Shown here in pieces: positions 1 to 8,655 of a stretch of 64,000 bases of DNA. The stretch comes from Terasakiella sp033100395 (GTDB lineage Bacteria > Pseudomonadota > Alphaproteobacteria > Rhodospirillales > Terasakiellaceae). The DNA lies in contig NZ_JAWLVJ010000019.1 of the NCBI RefSeq assembly GCF_033100395.1, positions 1 to 64,000 of the forward strand, read 5' to 3'. Under the pieces are notes generated by a model. That model saw only the letters and a list, made by a program, of their open reading frames with translations, was not told where the DNA came from and searched no databases. Both the position numbers and the translations under genes were made by a program. The stretch's first letter is position 1; each line of letters begins with the position of its first letter.

Positions 1-27
1 ATAACGCCAAAACAGAAATTGCTGCAG

Positions 28-930
28 TCAATCCAAAGGGCTGCATAACTGTCTACTTCTGAAGCCCCCTAAAAATGGGGGTATTACCCTAACGCGAGCA
101 TCGCTGACCATACAGATGGAGCGAATGAAGTCGTCGTTTTTAACGGCCTTAAGACCATTTTGATGCAGCAGTCGTTTAAAACTGTCTACGGAATAGTGAT
201 TCACATGCGAATTTTGAAAATAATTTAGAAAATCAAAATTATAGGCCCCTTGAGATACAGAATTAAGGGACGGAATTTCGATGTAGATATAGCCTTTGGG
301 CTTGAGAATTTTCTTAATGTCTTGCAAGAATTTGGATGGGGTGACGATGTGTTCCAAAACATGTGAGACAATGACCAAGTTAAATTTTTCATCTTCTTTG
401 ATCATTTCAATACCGCCTTTACGGATATCCACCCCTTGAGAACGTCCATATTCGATATAACGATCATCAAAATCCAGACCAAGGGCGGTGTAGCCTGCCT
501 CGTCTTGGAAAATTTTGGGAATGCCGCCTGCACCTGTACCAATTTCAAGAATGCGTGCGTCTTTTGGCAAAAATTCTTTACTAAATTCTAGGATATTGCG
601 CCCTTTGACGACTTGGCCGTCAAAACATTCTATCGGTGTTTGGTCAGAATAGACATCACGAAAATAGCTGGAATAAAATAAAGCTAAGGATTCGTCATCA
701 TAATATTTGATCTGTTGCACATTACCGCATTTCGTACAGATGCCTGTGGGGTAATAAAACCCGTAACGGTCAACCTGGCCAATTTCCTCAAAGTCAGTAT
801 GATCGCAGACGAGGCAATTCAGCTTGATCATTTCATTGCGTTTTTGTTCAAATTCATCTCTTTGCTTGAGAGAATGCTCGCTCATCGGAAAGTGAGTTTG
901 CTGACAAGGGAATGTATATCTTGTGTGCAT
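28..930 (-). CDS. SAM-dependent methyltransferase with N-terminal zinc ribbon
   Basis: Class I SAM methyltransferase of about 300 residues, likely acting on a nucleotide-activated sugar or glycan. Two Cys-x-x-Cys pairs (near residues 39/42 and 65/68) form a zinc-ribbon-like head. The SAM-binding motif EIGTGAGG lies near residue 130 and the HVLEHI post-motif typical of this family near 190. A longer reading to 987 exists, but the ATG at 930 has CTGGAG seven bases upstream and is preferred. The start at 930 lies 47 bases after the stop of the LIC12162-type gene. It is the last gene of the minus-strand block in the window. The substrate is unknown; the methyltransferase call is firm and the sugar role is inferred from context. 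Confidence 0.85.
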   Translation of the reverse strand: MHTRYTFPCQQTHFPMSEHSLKQRDEFEQKRNEMIKLNCLVCDHTDFEEIGQVDRYGFYYPTGICTKCGNVQQIKYYDDESLALFYSSYFRDVYSDQTPIECFDGQVVKGRNILEFSKEFLPKDARILEIGTGAGGIPKIFQDEAGYTALGLDFDDRYIEYGRSQGVDIRKGGIEMIKEDEKFNLVIVSHVLEHIVTPSKFLQDIKKILKPKGYIYIEIPSLNSVSQGAYNFDFLNYFQNSHVNHYSVDSFKRLLHQNGLKAVKNDDFIRSICMVSDARVRVIPPFLGGFRSRQLCSPLD

Positions 931-976
931 TTTAATACTCCAGAATGACCTTTTATATCTCATCAATGGCAAAGAT

Positions 977-2749
977 TTAAGGGGCAATTTTTGTGAAAGC
1001 TGTTTTTAGGCTATTCAGCAAGTCTTCTGGTAGATGACTATATTGATCGCTGAATTTTTTGATGACTTGGCGGACGTCTGGTGATGACCACCATTGATCT
1101 ACATCATCCCAGATTTGGCTGACGTGTTCACTGGCGGATTGTGGGGAATGATGCATGATGCCGACACGGACAAGATCATCGAAAAAGGGGATGGCTTCTT
1201 GTCTTAATTCCCAATGTTTTGGATTCCAAAACATGACGGTGGGAACATCCATTGTAAATGTTTCCAGATAGGACGTGGCATTATAGGTGGTGACCACAAC
1301 ACGGCTGCTGGCGATGCGCTGGTCGATGGGAACAGTGCCAAAATCAAGATTGATATCGTCAAATTTGTCGCGCCATCGACGTTCTTGGCCCCAACCATAG
1401 TCATCACTATAGAGCCGCACTAAAAATGCTTGTCTGATTGGTTCTGGAAGATCGCCAATAAAAGCCAGCTGATCGTCAAAATAATCTAGCCATTGTCCGG
1501 CAATAATCATGCTGCGCAAAAAATAACTATAACGCGGAATCGCACATGTAATGAGCAAGCCATGGGGCTGTTGGGCATGATTAACCCCTAAGGGGCGCTT
1601 GTTTTTTAGTTGCCCGATGGGAACTGTTTGGGATCCTTTGGGCACATTATTCTTGGTCCATCCCCAGGTGAGATAGGCATCAGAAATTTTAATTTCATGT
1701 TCTTCCAGCGTCAAAATATCGGCAACCCCGTAAAGGCCACCATGTTGCCCGATCACAAGTTTGCTTTCTTTTTCTACAGCCTCTGCAACCCAAACTTTGA
1801 AAATTTCATCGTTGTTATGGGACATGCTGGTCCAGATGAACTTCGCTTTTTGCGGCCAGCCTAGTGCATGGGCCTGACGAACAATTTGTTTGTGGCCTTC
1901 TAAATAGGCGGTGGGGATAAAGCCCGGTATTAGAGCACTAAGCAGCGTTTCAAAGTCAGTGTCAGCCGGACCTAAATCCCAGTCACGCATGTGTTTTTCT
2001 TGGGGGAAAAAGTTCAACGTGCCTGTGTGCCAGATTTGTGGAATTTGCCCAAGCTTTAGCTGTAATTTCTTATCATCCCAAAATGATAAATAGCTATTGA
2101 AGATAATAGCCTTTTTATCAGACGAGAGAGCGCTGACAATAGCCCGATATATGTTTATAATTTTGCTTTTTAAAGAGCGTTTAACAGCGGGCTTTTGCAG
2201 ACTGTTGAAAGCCGGAACTGGGGTTGAACGTTGCACGCTTGTCCAGTCAAAGAGACCAGATTTCTTAACGATCTCACCATATAAATATTCATTGCCCCAG
2301 TCACTTAGAATCAAATCGGTAAAATGGGGCATGCTTTGTGCGGTGACATGCGAAATGTCTGCATTGATGATGTTAACGTGGGTGATGTCATATAAGGACT
2401 TGGCTCGTTTCAGGCTTTCAAATCGATCAAAGCTTGTTTGAATAAAGCAGTTCAACCACGGACCAGCAATGATCCGCCAATAGCGCAAACCGTGACGGGC
2501 GCCATGAATGTCATTGAGTTTTTCGGCTAATTTGGGCAGGAAAGATTCATAGACCGATTGTAAATAGACATAGTCTTGTGAAATCTTTTGCCGATCATCC
2601 CAATGATAAGGAACCATTTCGCTATCACGTTGGTCCCATTGTTCTGATCGGTCGTATTTTGTGCACCATTTGCCAAGGAAAAGGACGGGGTCTTTGTTGT
2701 CGGGCCAAGTTTCTTCAAGGGCTGTTGTGACCAAACAACGGCTTACCAT
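977..2749 (-). CDS. LIC12162-family putative surface-carbohydrate transferase
   Basis: About 590 residues. The opening VTTALEETW followed by LFLGKWC is, from memory, the signature of the LIC12162 (TIGR04331) family of putative transferases found in O-antigen and capsule loci. No signal peptide or membrane segment is evident, so it probably acts in the cytoplasm. The C-terminal half (QHGGLYG, TYNATSYLET) resembles a GT-B-type acceptor and nucleotide domain. The ATG at 2749 overlaps the stop of the upstream SDR gene (ATGGTAA), which decides the start against a longer reading to 2812. The biochemical function of the family is not known to me. A role in transferring the unusual sugar made by the neighbouring genes is inference. 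Confidence 0.75.
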   Translation of the reverse strand: MVSRCLVTTALEETWPDNKDPVLFLGKWCTKYDRSEQWDQRDSEMVPYHWDDRQKISQDYVYLQSVYESFLPKLAEKLNDIHGARHGLRYWRIIAGPWLNCFIQTSFDRFESLKRAKSLYDITHVNIINADISHVTAQSMPHFTDLILSDWGNEYLYGEIVKKSGLFDWTSVQRSTPVPAFNSLQKPAVKRSLKSKIINIYRAIVSALSSDKKAIIFNSYLSFWDDKKLQLKLGQIPQIWHTGTLNFFPQEKHMRDWDLGPADTDFETLLSALIPGFIPTAYLEGHKQIVRQAHALGWPQKAKFIWTSMSHNNDEIFKVWVAEAVEKESKLVIGQHGGLYGVADILTLEEHEIKISDAYLTWGWTKNNVPKGSQTVPIGQLKNKRPLGVNHAQQPHGLLITCAIPRYSYFLRSMIIAGQWLDYFDDQLAFIGDLPEPIRQAFLVRLYSDDYGWGQERRWRDKFDDINLDFGTVPIDQRIASSRVVVTTYNATSYLETFTMDVPTVMFWNPKHWELRQEAIPFFDDLVRVGIMHHSPQSASEHVSQIWDDVDQWWSSPDVRQVIKKFSDQYSHLPEDLLNSLKTAFTKIAP

Positions 2750-3567
2750 GTTGATCGTCCACCATCCATAACAATATTTTGACCATTCAGATAACGGGAG
2801 GCATCGGAACAAAGGAATTGAATAGCCCCATGATATTCATCTTTATCGGCCATACGACCTTGCGGGATCAAATTGGTCAGGCGGGTGACAAATTCATCTC
2901 CTTGACCATTAAAGACACCGCCGGGGGATAAGGCGTTGGAACGTACGCCCTTATCGGCCCAATAAGTTGCAAGATATCGTGTTAACCCTACAAGCCCGGC
3001 TTTAATTACAGAATAGGTGACAGGCTTGACCGGTTGAAGATGTTCTTCGACGCCTTCTTTACGATAGAGCCGTTGGTCGGGTGCAAAAACGGATAGGTCT
3101 GATGCGATATTCAAGATCACACCGCGGCCCATAGCGGCCATTTTTCTGCCAAAGACCTGACTACATAAAAAAGCCCCACTTAAACCGACCGAGACTTGTA
3201 AATCCCATTGTTCCAGCGGAAAATTTTCCAGACGCGAGGTTTCTTCAACGCCTTGGTCACCTTTGACCTTGGGATCGATTGCTGCGTTATTGACCAAGAT
3301 ATCGACGTTTAAACCGTCTTTATCCAGCTGATTGCTAACCGATTCAATGGAAGTTTTGCTTGAAACATCCATTTCGTAGGTATGAAGACGTGCGTTATCA
3401 TATTCAGATGAAAGTTCACCAAGGGCGTCGGCTAACGCATGTGGGTTAAAGTCCGTTAAAACGACAGTGGCCCCTGCTGCCAATAAGGCTTTGGCATGTT
3501 CTTTTCCCAAAAGGCCAGCCGCACCTGTGATCAAGGCGGTTGAGCCTGTTAAATCAAATGTCTTCAT
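2743..3567 (-). CDS. SDR-family oxidoreductase
   Basis: Classical short-chain dehydrogenase/reductase of 274 residues. It has a Rossmann glycine motif TGAAGLLG near residue 14, the NNAA motif near 93, a catalytic Tyr-x-x-x-Lys (YSVIK) near 189 and a C-terminal MDGG. The start is supported by GGGGA six bases upstream of the ATG. It lies between another SDR and the LIC12162-type gene in an apparent operon. It resembles the SDRs (PtmA-like) found with nonulosonic acid genes in flagellin and O-antigen loci. The substrate is probably a sugar or keto-sugar acid intermediate, but it cannot be read from sequence. Confidence 0.85.
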   Translation of the reverse strand: MKTFDLTGSTALITGAAGLLGKEHAKALLAAGATVVLTDFNPHALADALGELSSEYDNARLHTYEMDVSSKTSIESVSNQLDKDGLNVDILVNNAAIDPKVKGDQGVEETSRLENFPLEQWDLQVSVGLSGAFLCSQVFGRKMAAMGRGVILNIASDLSVFAPDQRLYRKEGVEEHLQPVKPVTYSVIKAGLVGLTRYLATYWADKGVRSNALSPGGVFNGQGDEFVTRLTNLIPQGRMADKDEYHGAIQFLCSDASRYLNGQNIVMDGGRSTW

Positions 3568-3588
3568 TGTAATCCCCAGTTCATCTGA

Positions 3589-4344
3589 TCAAGATCGCGT
3601 TTGACCGCCATCTAATGTCCAAATTTGTCCTGTTGCAAAAGAGGCTGTGTCAGAAGCCAAAAAGGCAACAAGGTCTGCCACTTCTTCTGGCGTGCCTAAT
3701 CGCTTCAAGGCGACTTCTTTTTCCAGCATGGTTTCAACAGCTTGGCTATCTTCTTTTAATTTGCGTGCCCAGACCGATGTCTCAAACAAGATGTTGCCCG
3801 GTGCGACTGCATTAATGCGAATAGCCTGATCACCTAAAGGTCTGGCGATGGATTTGACATAGGCGTTTAATCCCGCCTTGGCGATGCTATAGGTTATGGG
3901 GGCACCGGGAATGGTTTCATTGCCACAGATCGATGAAATACAAACAATCGATCCTTTTTGTTCTGCCAAAGCCGAACGGGCAGCTTCCACCATATTGGTT
4001 GTGCTCCAAAGATTAAGGCCAAACACGCGTTGCCATTCGTCATATGTTTCTTGACCGGGAGGGACAGATGCACCGCTGCCGACATTGCAGACCAATAAAT
4101 CCAAGCGGCCAAAGTGTGATAGGGTTTGGCTTATGACCGATTGTGCGCCTTTGGGTGTACTGACATCAGCTAAGGCAGCTTTGGCCCCGGCGATTTCTGT
4201 ACATGCATCGTCTAAGCTAGCTTGTGTACGCCCGTTTAGCACAAGATCATAGCCAAGGCTTGAAAGCTTTTGTGCAATCGAAAAACCAATCCCCCTTGAT
4301 CCACCTGTGACCAGAGCAACTTTTCTTGGCTCGTTAGGCCCCAT
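3589..4344 (-). CDS. SDR-family oxidoreductase
   Basis: Classical SDR of 251 residues with TGGSRGIG near residue 14 (NADP or NAD binding), CNVGSG, the catalytic SSICG serine region and YSIAK (Tyr-x-x-x-Lys), ending in LDGGQ. It resembles FabG/gluconate 5-dehydrogenase-type enzymes. The ATG lies inside the end of the upstream TIM-barrel gene (11-base overlap), which suggests translational coupling. Together with the SDR downstream it could oxidise and then reduce one hydroxyl of a sugar and so act as an epimerase. That pairing is inference. Confidence 0.85.
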   Translation of the reverse strand: MGPNEPRKVALVTGGSRGIGFSIAQKLSSLGYDLVLNGRTQASLDDACTEIAGAKAALADVSTPKGAQSVISQTLSHFGRLDLLVCNVGSGASVPPGQETYDEWQRVFGLNLWSTTNMVEAARSALAEQKGSIVCISSICGNETIPGAPITYSIAKAGLNAYVKSIARPLGDQAIRINAVAPGNILFETSVWARKLKEDSQAVETMLEKEVALKRLGTPEEVADLVAFLASDTASFATGQIWTLDGGQTRS

Positions 4345-5182
4345 GGCTTTCGATCCAGTTGGATGTCATGTCAAAGAATTTGGATAAAACACCTGCGTGA
4401 TCATCATCTTCAGCACGGGCTGTTTGCAGGATGTAATTATTTTTATAGTTTTCATGTGCCAAGGCTTTAAAGACCGCATCAAAATCCGTGCTCCCGGTGC
4501 CCAACGCAACGGTGGTTCCGCCAAGAACACGGTCTTTGATATGTACGTTGATGATGCGTGAGCCGTATGTGGAAATTTCTTCTTCCGGGTTAAAGCCAAG
4601 GGCGGCGCTGTTTCCGGTATCATAGTTGATGCCGAAGCTATCGCCCTTCAGACGATGAATGAATTTTGCTAATTCTTTCGGGCCGAAATCAGATTCAAAA
4701 ATGATTTTAAGGCCTTTTTCTTCGAAATAAGCTTCTTTTTCCAAGAGGAAGTTTACCAGGATATTTTCTTGTTCTTCTGTTTCGAGACTACCGTTATCGA
4801 CCAGCGGTACGACAATCATCTCAATGCCGATGGCTTGGCAGGCATCGCAGATGGCCAGAAAATCTTTTTGTAAAGCGCTTGCTTCTTGTTCAGAGGCTGC
4901 CTTCCAGAAAGGGGCTTGCATAAAGCAATCCCCAGTCAGAGAAGGAATAGAAAAATCATGCTTTTCCATCAAAGAACGAATTTCTGCCTGATCGGCAGCA
5001 ACCATTAAGGGGTTTTCGTACAATCGTTCCTGATCTAGGGTCCATTCCATTTTGGAAATACCTAATCTGGCTGCCTCGGCGATTTCTTCACGCCAATTTG
5101 TCCAAGGGAAAGATTGAATACGACCATCCACAATCGGTGACAACCGACCCTGCATGAAACCAATTCTTTGATTATTCGGCAC
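4334..5182 (-). CDS. Sugar phosphate isomerase/epimerase-like TIM-barrel protein
   Basis: A 282-residue protein of the xylose-isomerase-like TIM-barrel (AP endonuclease 2) family. Metal-ligand-type motifs are visible: FESDFGP near 161, NYDTGNS near 184 and NVHIKDR near 212. These are the Glu/Asp/His metal sites of sugar isomerases and epimerases. It begins with GTG at 5182, two bases after the NeuB-like stop, with GAGG seven bases upstream; an ATG further in (5155) is the alternative. Its place directly after the keto-acid synthase suggests it epimerises or isomerises a sugar in that pathway. The exact reaction is unknown. Confidence 0.8.
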   Translation of the reverse strand: MPNNQRIGFMQGRLSPIVDGRIQSFPWTNWREEIAEAARLGISKMEWTLDQERLYENPLMVAADQAEIRSLMEKHDFSIPSLTGDCFMQAPFWKAASEQEASALQKDFLAICDACQAIGIEMIVVPLVDNGSLETEEQENILVNFLLEKEAYFEEKGLKIIFESDFGPKELAKFIHRLKGDSFGINYDTGNSAALGFNPEEEISTYGSRIINVHIKDRVLGGTTVALGTGSTDFDAVFKALAHENYKNNYILQTARAEDDDHAGVLSKFFDMTSNWIESHGA

Positions 5183-5184
5183 GA

Positions 5185-6024
5185 TTAGTCCTCAACATCA
5201 ATGCGTAGTTTTTTGCGAACAGCTTCTTCGGCTTCAGAAATTTTCTTTTCGCCGCTGCCCATGATGTGCGGAACTTCGCGCAAAGTGGCGACAAACTTCT
5301 TCAACGCGTGCACTTCGACAGAAGCCGCCTGGTCAGACCCGTACATGGCACGATCCAGCGTAATGTGGCGTTCGATGCAGCTTGCGCCCAGAACAACAGC
5401 GGGCAGACAGACGGCGATCAAGGATGTCTCATGACCAGAATAGCCCACATCACAGCCATAACGGTCGCGCAGCATCGGGATGCAGTTGACGTTGGCATCT
5501 TCGACTTTCATGGGATATGTGCTGTTACAATGCATCAGTTCAAACGGGCAATTGCCTTTTTTGAACATTTCAACCACTTCGTCGATTTCTTCCATGGTCG
5601 CCATACCAGTTGAGATGAAGGTTTTGCGACCTTCAGAGATGATCTCTTTCAACAGTTTTTTATGGCCCAGCATGGCAGAAGCCACTTTGTTGAACGGCAA
5701 GTCGAACTGCTGCAGGAATTGTTGCGCAGGAACGTCCCAGGCCGACGCGGACCAATCAATGCCCAATTCTTTACAATAGGCAGCGATTTCCAAATATTCT
5801 TCTTTACCAAATTCCAGGCCACGCTTTTGCTCACCCTGTGTGGTGCCCCAAGGGCTTTCACGTGGGCTATCAAGAAATTCTTGCGTATAAACTTCTTCAA
5901 TTGTCCGCTTTTGGAATTTAACAGCATCAAAACCGGCTTCGGCCGCCGCTGAAATCAATTCTTTGGCAATTTTCATGTCGCCATTGTGGTTAATGCCTAT
6001 TTCAGCAATTAGATATAAGCTCAT
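5185..6024 (-). CDS. NeuB-family sugar-acid synthase lacking the SAF domain
   Basis: A 279-residue member of the N-acetylneuraminate synthase family, which condenses phosphoenolpyruvate with an aldose to give a 2-keto-3-deoxy sugar acid. Seen: NHNGD near residue 14, KFQKR near 38, STGMAT near 138, HCNSTYP near 166, GYSGHE near 196 and ERHITLD near 218, covering the barrel's active-site and metal-site region. Typical NeuB, LegI and PseI proteins are about 335-350 residues because of a C-terminal SAF (antifreeze-like) domain. This one stops just after the GSGEKK segment, where that domain would begin. It overlaps the phosphatase gene upstream by 23 bases. The neighbouring KdsC-like phosphatase suggests a phosphorylated product. 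Confidence 0.85.
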   Translation of the reverse strand: MSLYLIAEIGINHNGDMKIAKELISAAAEAGFDAVKFQKRTIEEVYTQEFLDSPRESPWGTTQGEQKRGLEFGKEEYLEIAAYCKELGIDWSASAWDVPAQQFLQQFDLPFNKVASAMLGHKKLLKEIISEGRKTFISTGMATMEEIDEVVEMFKKGNCPFELMHCNSTYPMKVEDANVNCIPMLRDRYGCDVGYSGHETSLIAVCLPAVVLGASCIERHITLDRAMYGSDQAASVEVHALKKFVATLREVPHIMGSGEKKISEAEEAVRKKLRIDVED

Positions 6025-6559
6025 CGAGATCCCTATCTGTCATTTGGTTAATTCGAAGCAAACGCTCAACAAAAGCACGAACAAAGCCTTCACCGCCCCG
6101 TTCAGGCAACACCAGATCCGCAACATCTTTCACTTTTTGGTGCGCATCCGATGGTGCCACACCATAGCTAGCTTTTCGCATCAATGGCAAGTCATTTAAG
6201 TCATTTCCGACGTAAATAAATCCCTGCCAAATATCGCTGCGCGCCGGATGTTTTTCGCTTAGATATTTTTCCATATAGGTCAGTTTATTTTTTGTCGCAT
6301 GCTGGCATTTCAGCTTCATTTTTGCCGCCCGGCGATTGACCACATCGTTGGTCTCTTTGGACAGAATAAAGATGTCTTCGGTCATCAGGCCCTTGGCTTG
6401 AAAGACCCGGACAAAATCAAAGGCCAACCCGTCGCCGCGGTCGCATCTGACACTTTCACGACCCGTCTCATCGACCCAGACTTTATTGTCCGTGAATATC
6501 CCGTCAAAATCGAAGGCGATGGTGTCCACATCAGCCAGTTCAGGTAAAGGCTTAGGCAA
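6002..6559 (-). CDS. KdsC-like HAD phosphatase
   Basis: A 185-residue HAD-superfamily phosphatase of the KdsC / NeuA-C-terminal type. The catalytic motif is DFDGIFTDN (nucleophile Asp near residue 16). LSKETND supplies motif II, a Lys in ATKNK near 89 motif III, and GNDLND near 118 the Mg-binding motif IV. Such enzymes remove phosphate from Kdo-8-P or KDN/Neu5Ac-9-P-type products. The start is TTG at 6559, overlapping the SIS gene by eight bases, with AAAGGA upstream; a GTG at 6529 is possible. It is sandwiched between the isomerase and the synthase, so it probably dephosphorylates the synthase product. Confidence 0.85.
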   Translation of the reverse strand: MPKPLPELADVDTIAFDFDGIFTDNKVWVDETGRESVRCDRGDGLAFDFVRVFQAKGLMTEDIFILSKETNDVVNRRAAKMKLKCQHATKNKLTYMEKYLSEKHPARSDIWQGFIYVGNDLNDLPLMRKASYGVAPSDAHQKVKDVADLVLPERGGEGFVRAFVERLLRINQMTDRDLDELISNC

Positions 6560-7130
6560 AACCCAATTCCTTTTCGATCAATTCACAGAACATATGGCCG
6601 ATAAAGATATGGGCTTCCTGAATGCGCGCCGTTGTTTGTGAGGGAATAACCAGACTATGGGTTGCCAGTTCCTTGATCGGGCCACCGCCCTTGCCCAGAA
6701 GGGCCACACTGATGATGCCCATTTCGTTGGCGGCCTTGACCGCACGCAGAACGTTTTCGCTGTTGCCGGATGTGGAAATGGCAATCAGGATATCGCCTTT
6801 GCGGCCCACGGCCTTCACCTGGCGGATAAACACATCATCATAGCCATAATCGTTGGCGATACAGGTCAATACAGAGGTATCCGTGGTCAAGGCAACAGAA
6901 CGCAGCGGTTCGCGGTTCTTTTTATAACGACCGACCAGTTCGGCTGCCAGATGCTGGCTGTCTGAGGCGCTGCCGCCATTGCCGCACCACATGATGGTTT
7001 TATCTTCACCCAAGGCTTTCGCCATCATTTTCGACAGGTCAACAATTTGCGCTGACATGTCGGACTTAACAGCCTCCATCACGGCGCGATGCTCATCAAA
7101 ATGTTGTTCTACCAACGTGTTATTGTCCAT
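6552..7130 (-). CDS. SIS-domain sugar phosphate isomerase, GmhA-like
   Basis: A 192-residue SIS-domain protein close to GmhA (sedoheptulose-7-phosphate isomerase). Seen: CGNGGSASDSQH near residue 49 for phosphate binding, AELVGRY with the conserved Glu near 65, STSGNSENV near 120 and QEAHIFIGH near 170 carrying the His of the active site. GmhA proteins convert sedoheptulose-7-P to a heptose-7-P aldose. Here no GmhB, HldE or other ADP/GDP-heptose gene accompanies it. The next two genes are a KdsC-like phosphatase and a NeuB-like synthase, so it may supply a phosphorylated aldose to that synthase. That role is inferred from gene order. Confidence 0.8.
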   Translation of the reverse strand: MDNNTLVEQHFDEHRAVMEAVKSDMSAQIVDLSKMMAKALGEDKTIMWCGNGGSASDSQHLAAELVGRYKKNREPLRSVALTTDTSVLTCIANDYGYDDVFIRQVKAVGRKGDILIAISTSGNSENVLRAVKAANEMGIISVALLGKGGGPIKELATHSLVIPSQTTARIQEAHIFIGHMFCELIEKELGFA

Positions 7131-7177
7131 TTCCCTGACCTTTTTAAATTAAGAAAATTAATAATTATACCGACTTA

Positions 7178-7957
7178 TTAGCTAAGACCTTTAATAACCC
7201 AGCCGCCATCTACAAAAATTTCCTGCCCGGTAACATAGGCTGCGGCATTGCTGCATAAGAACACACAGGTTCCGATCATATCTTCAGGCTGCCCCCAACG
7301 CGGCAGGACCATGCGTGACAAACGGGCATCATGTGATTCAGGATCACCATAGCTCGCCCGGGTCATATCTGTATGAATATAACCTGGCGCAAGTGCATTA
7401 ACCCGAATGTGATGCGTCCCCAAATCCACCGCAAGCGCCCGCGTCATGGCACTTAGTCCCCCTTTGGAAGCGACATAGCCCGGGTTGCCCGGAAAGCCCA
7501 TGCGGCTGTTAATGCTAGTCACATTCACAATCGCCCCACCATTTTGCTGAGCTTTCATCACATCGACAGCCAGCATTGATGCCTGATATGCCCCTTGCAA
7601 ATTGACATCAATGGTTTTTCGAAAACGCTCTACCCCAGACAATTCATCGCTGGGTGGAAAACTGACACCCGCTGCATTGACCAAAATATCTAGTTGGCCC
7701 TCTTTCGCAACGATCTCGTCCATCACGTTTTTCAGGGCCTGTTCATCCGTGACATCACAGGCCCGATAGGTCAATCGTTCACAATCTGCCAATTGCGGTT
7801 CACGGGAACGTCCAAGCCGATAGACACGTGCCCCGTGCGCCGCCAGCCCAAAAGCAAGTGCGGCCCCGATCCCGCGCGACCCGCCCGTTACAACAGCGAC
7901 CTTGCCATCCAGCGAAAAAAAATCAGAAGAGGAAAACGGATTATCGGTCAAGGCCAT
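7178..7957 (-). CDS. SDR-family oxidoreductase
   Basis: Classical SDR of 259 residues similar to gluconate 5-dehydrogenase and FabG. It has TGGSRGIG near residue 24, NAAG near 95, a catalytic Ser in VTSINS near 147, YVASK near 160 and a C-terminal VDGGW. It begins 17 bases inside the end of the CMP-sugar synthetase gene, so the two are probably co-translated. It is the third SDR of the minus-strand block. Association with a CMP-sugar synthetase suggests action on the sugar acid or its precursor. The substrate is not determined. Confidence 0.85.
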   Translation of the reverse strand: MALTDNPFSSSDFFSLDGKVAVVTGGSRGIGAALAFGLAAHGARVYRLGRSREPQLADCERLTYRACDVTDEQALKNVMDEIVAKEGQLDILVNAAGVSFPPSDELSGVERFRKTIDVNLQGAYQASMLAVDVMKAQQNGGAIVNVTSINSRMGFPGNPGYVASKGGLSAMTRALAVDLGTHHIRVNALAPGYIHTDMTRASYGDPESHDARLSRMVLPRWGQPEDMIGTCVFLCSNAAAYVTGQEIFVDGGWVIKGLS

Positions 7958-8633
7958 GACCTTTCATCAAAGATTGGCAGATTTCCATATCTCCCCTCTC
8001 ATCAATTTGCTGGGATTTGTATTTTTCCATGGCAAATGTTCCGATTTTCCCGCTTAAACGATTGTCATATTTGCGGATATCTTCGGGTCTGAAAATGTAA
8101 AAGGAGCCATTTTCCAGATATTTTTGCAACATTTCCTGACGACGCTGACGTGAACGATAGTCATAGCTTTGCGATTCCATCCCGCCGTCTTCGGTCTCGC
8201 TCCAAACCAGATAATCTTCAATTTTGACCGACGAGAACAGGCTATCCCAGCCATTTTCTTTTAAAGCGGCAAAAGCATGATCAAAATCATGCGGTTCGCG
8301 CACGGGGGATGTGGCCTGTAAACCAAAGGCCCAATCCACGGATTGGCCTGTTTTTTCAATCTCATCCAGGGCATGAATCCAGGCAGATTCAGATGTTGCC
8401 TGATCACCGGAAATATCAGCCGGACGCACAATCGTCTCGGCCCCGGCTTTGCGCGCGACTTCCAGAATTTCTTCAGAATCTGAACTGACCCAGACAGAGT
8501 CAATGGTTTGCGCCTGCAAAGCCTGACGGATGCTCCATTCGATCAGAGGGCGCCCGCAGATTTCAATAATATTTTTCCCTGGAATCCCTTTTGATCCGCC
8601 CCGTGCCGGAATAATTGCGACAGTTTCAGACAT
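7941..8633 (-). CDS. Acylneuraminate cytidylyltransferase family protein (CMP-sugar synthetase)
   Basis: A 230-residue CMP-sugar synthetase activating a 2-keto-3-deoxy sugar acid with CTP. The N-terminal nucleotide-binding motif PARGGSKGIPGKN lies at residues 9-21. SSDSEEI and RPADISGDQATSE follow as in NeuA, LegF and PseF proteins. It is the end step expected after the SIS isomerase, KdsC-like phosphatase and NeuB-like synthase encoded just downstream. It overlaps the SDR by 17 bases. It is one of three members of this superfamily within 13 kb; the others are at 12,979 and 20,380. The sugar specificity is unknown. Confidence 0.85.
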   Translation of the reverse strand: MSETVAIIPARGGSKGIPGKNIIEICGRPLIEWSIRQALQAQTIDSVWVSSDSEEILEVARKAGAETIVRPADISGDQATSESAWIHALDEIEKTGQSVDWAFGLQATSPVREPHDFDHAFAALKENGWDSLFSSVKIEDYLVWSETEDGGMESQSYDYRSRQRRQEMLQKYLENGSFYIFRPEDIRKYDNRLSGKIGTFAMEKYKSQQIDERGDMEICQSLMKGHGLDR

Positions 8634-8655
8634 TCATCCCCCCAATTGATGCAGG

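Noticed and set aside
5185..6024. Considered a frameshifted or truncated neuB
   Set aside because: The frame ends cleanly, the next gene follows after two bases with its own ribosome site, and no SAF-domain remnant is seen in the following frames. It is probably a natural short form.
6552..7130. Considered as the true LPS heptose gene gmhA
   Set aside because: The fold and motifs agree, but no other heptose-pathway gene is present, and it overlaps a KdsC-like and precedes a NeuB-like gene, so a dedicated role is more likely. The symbol was withheld.
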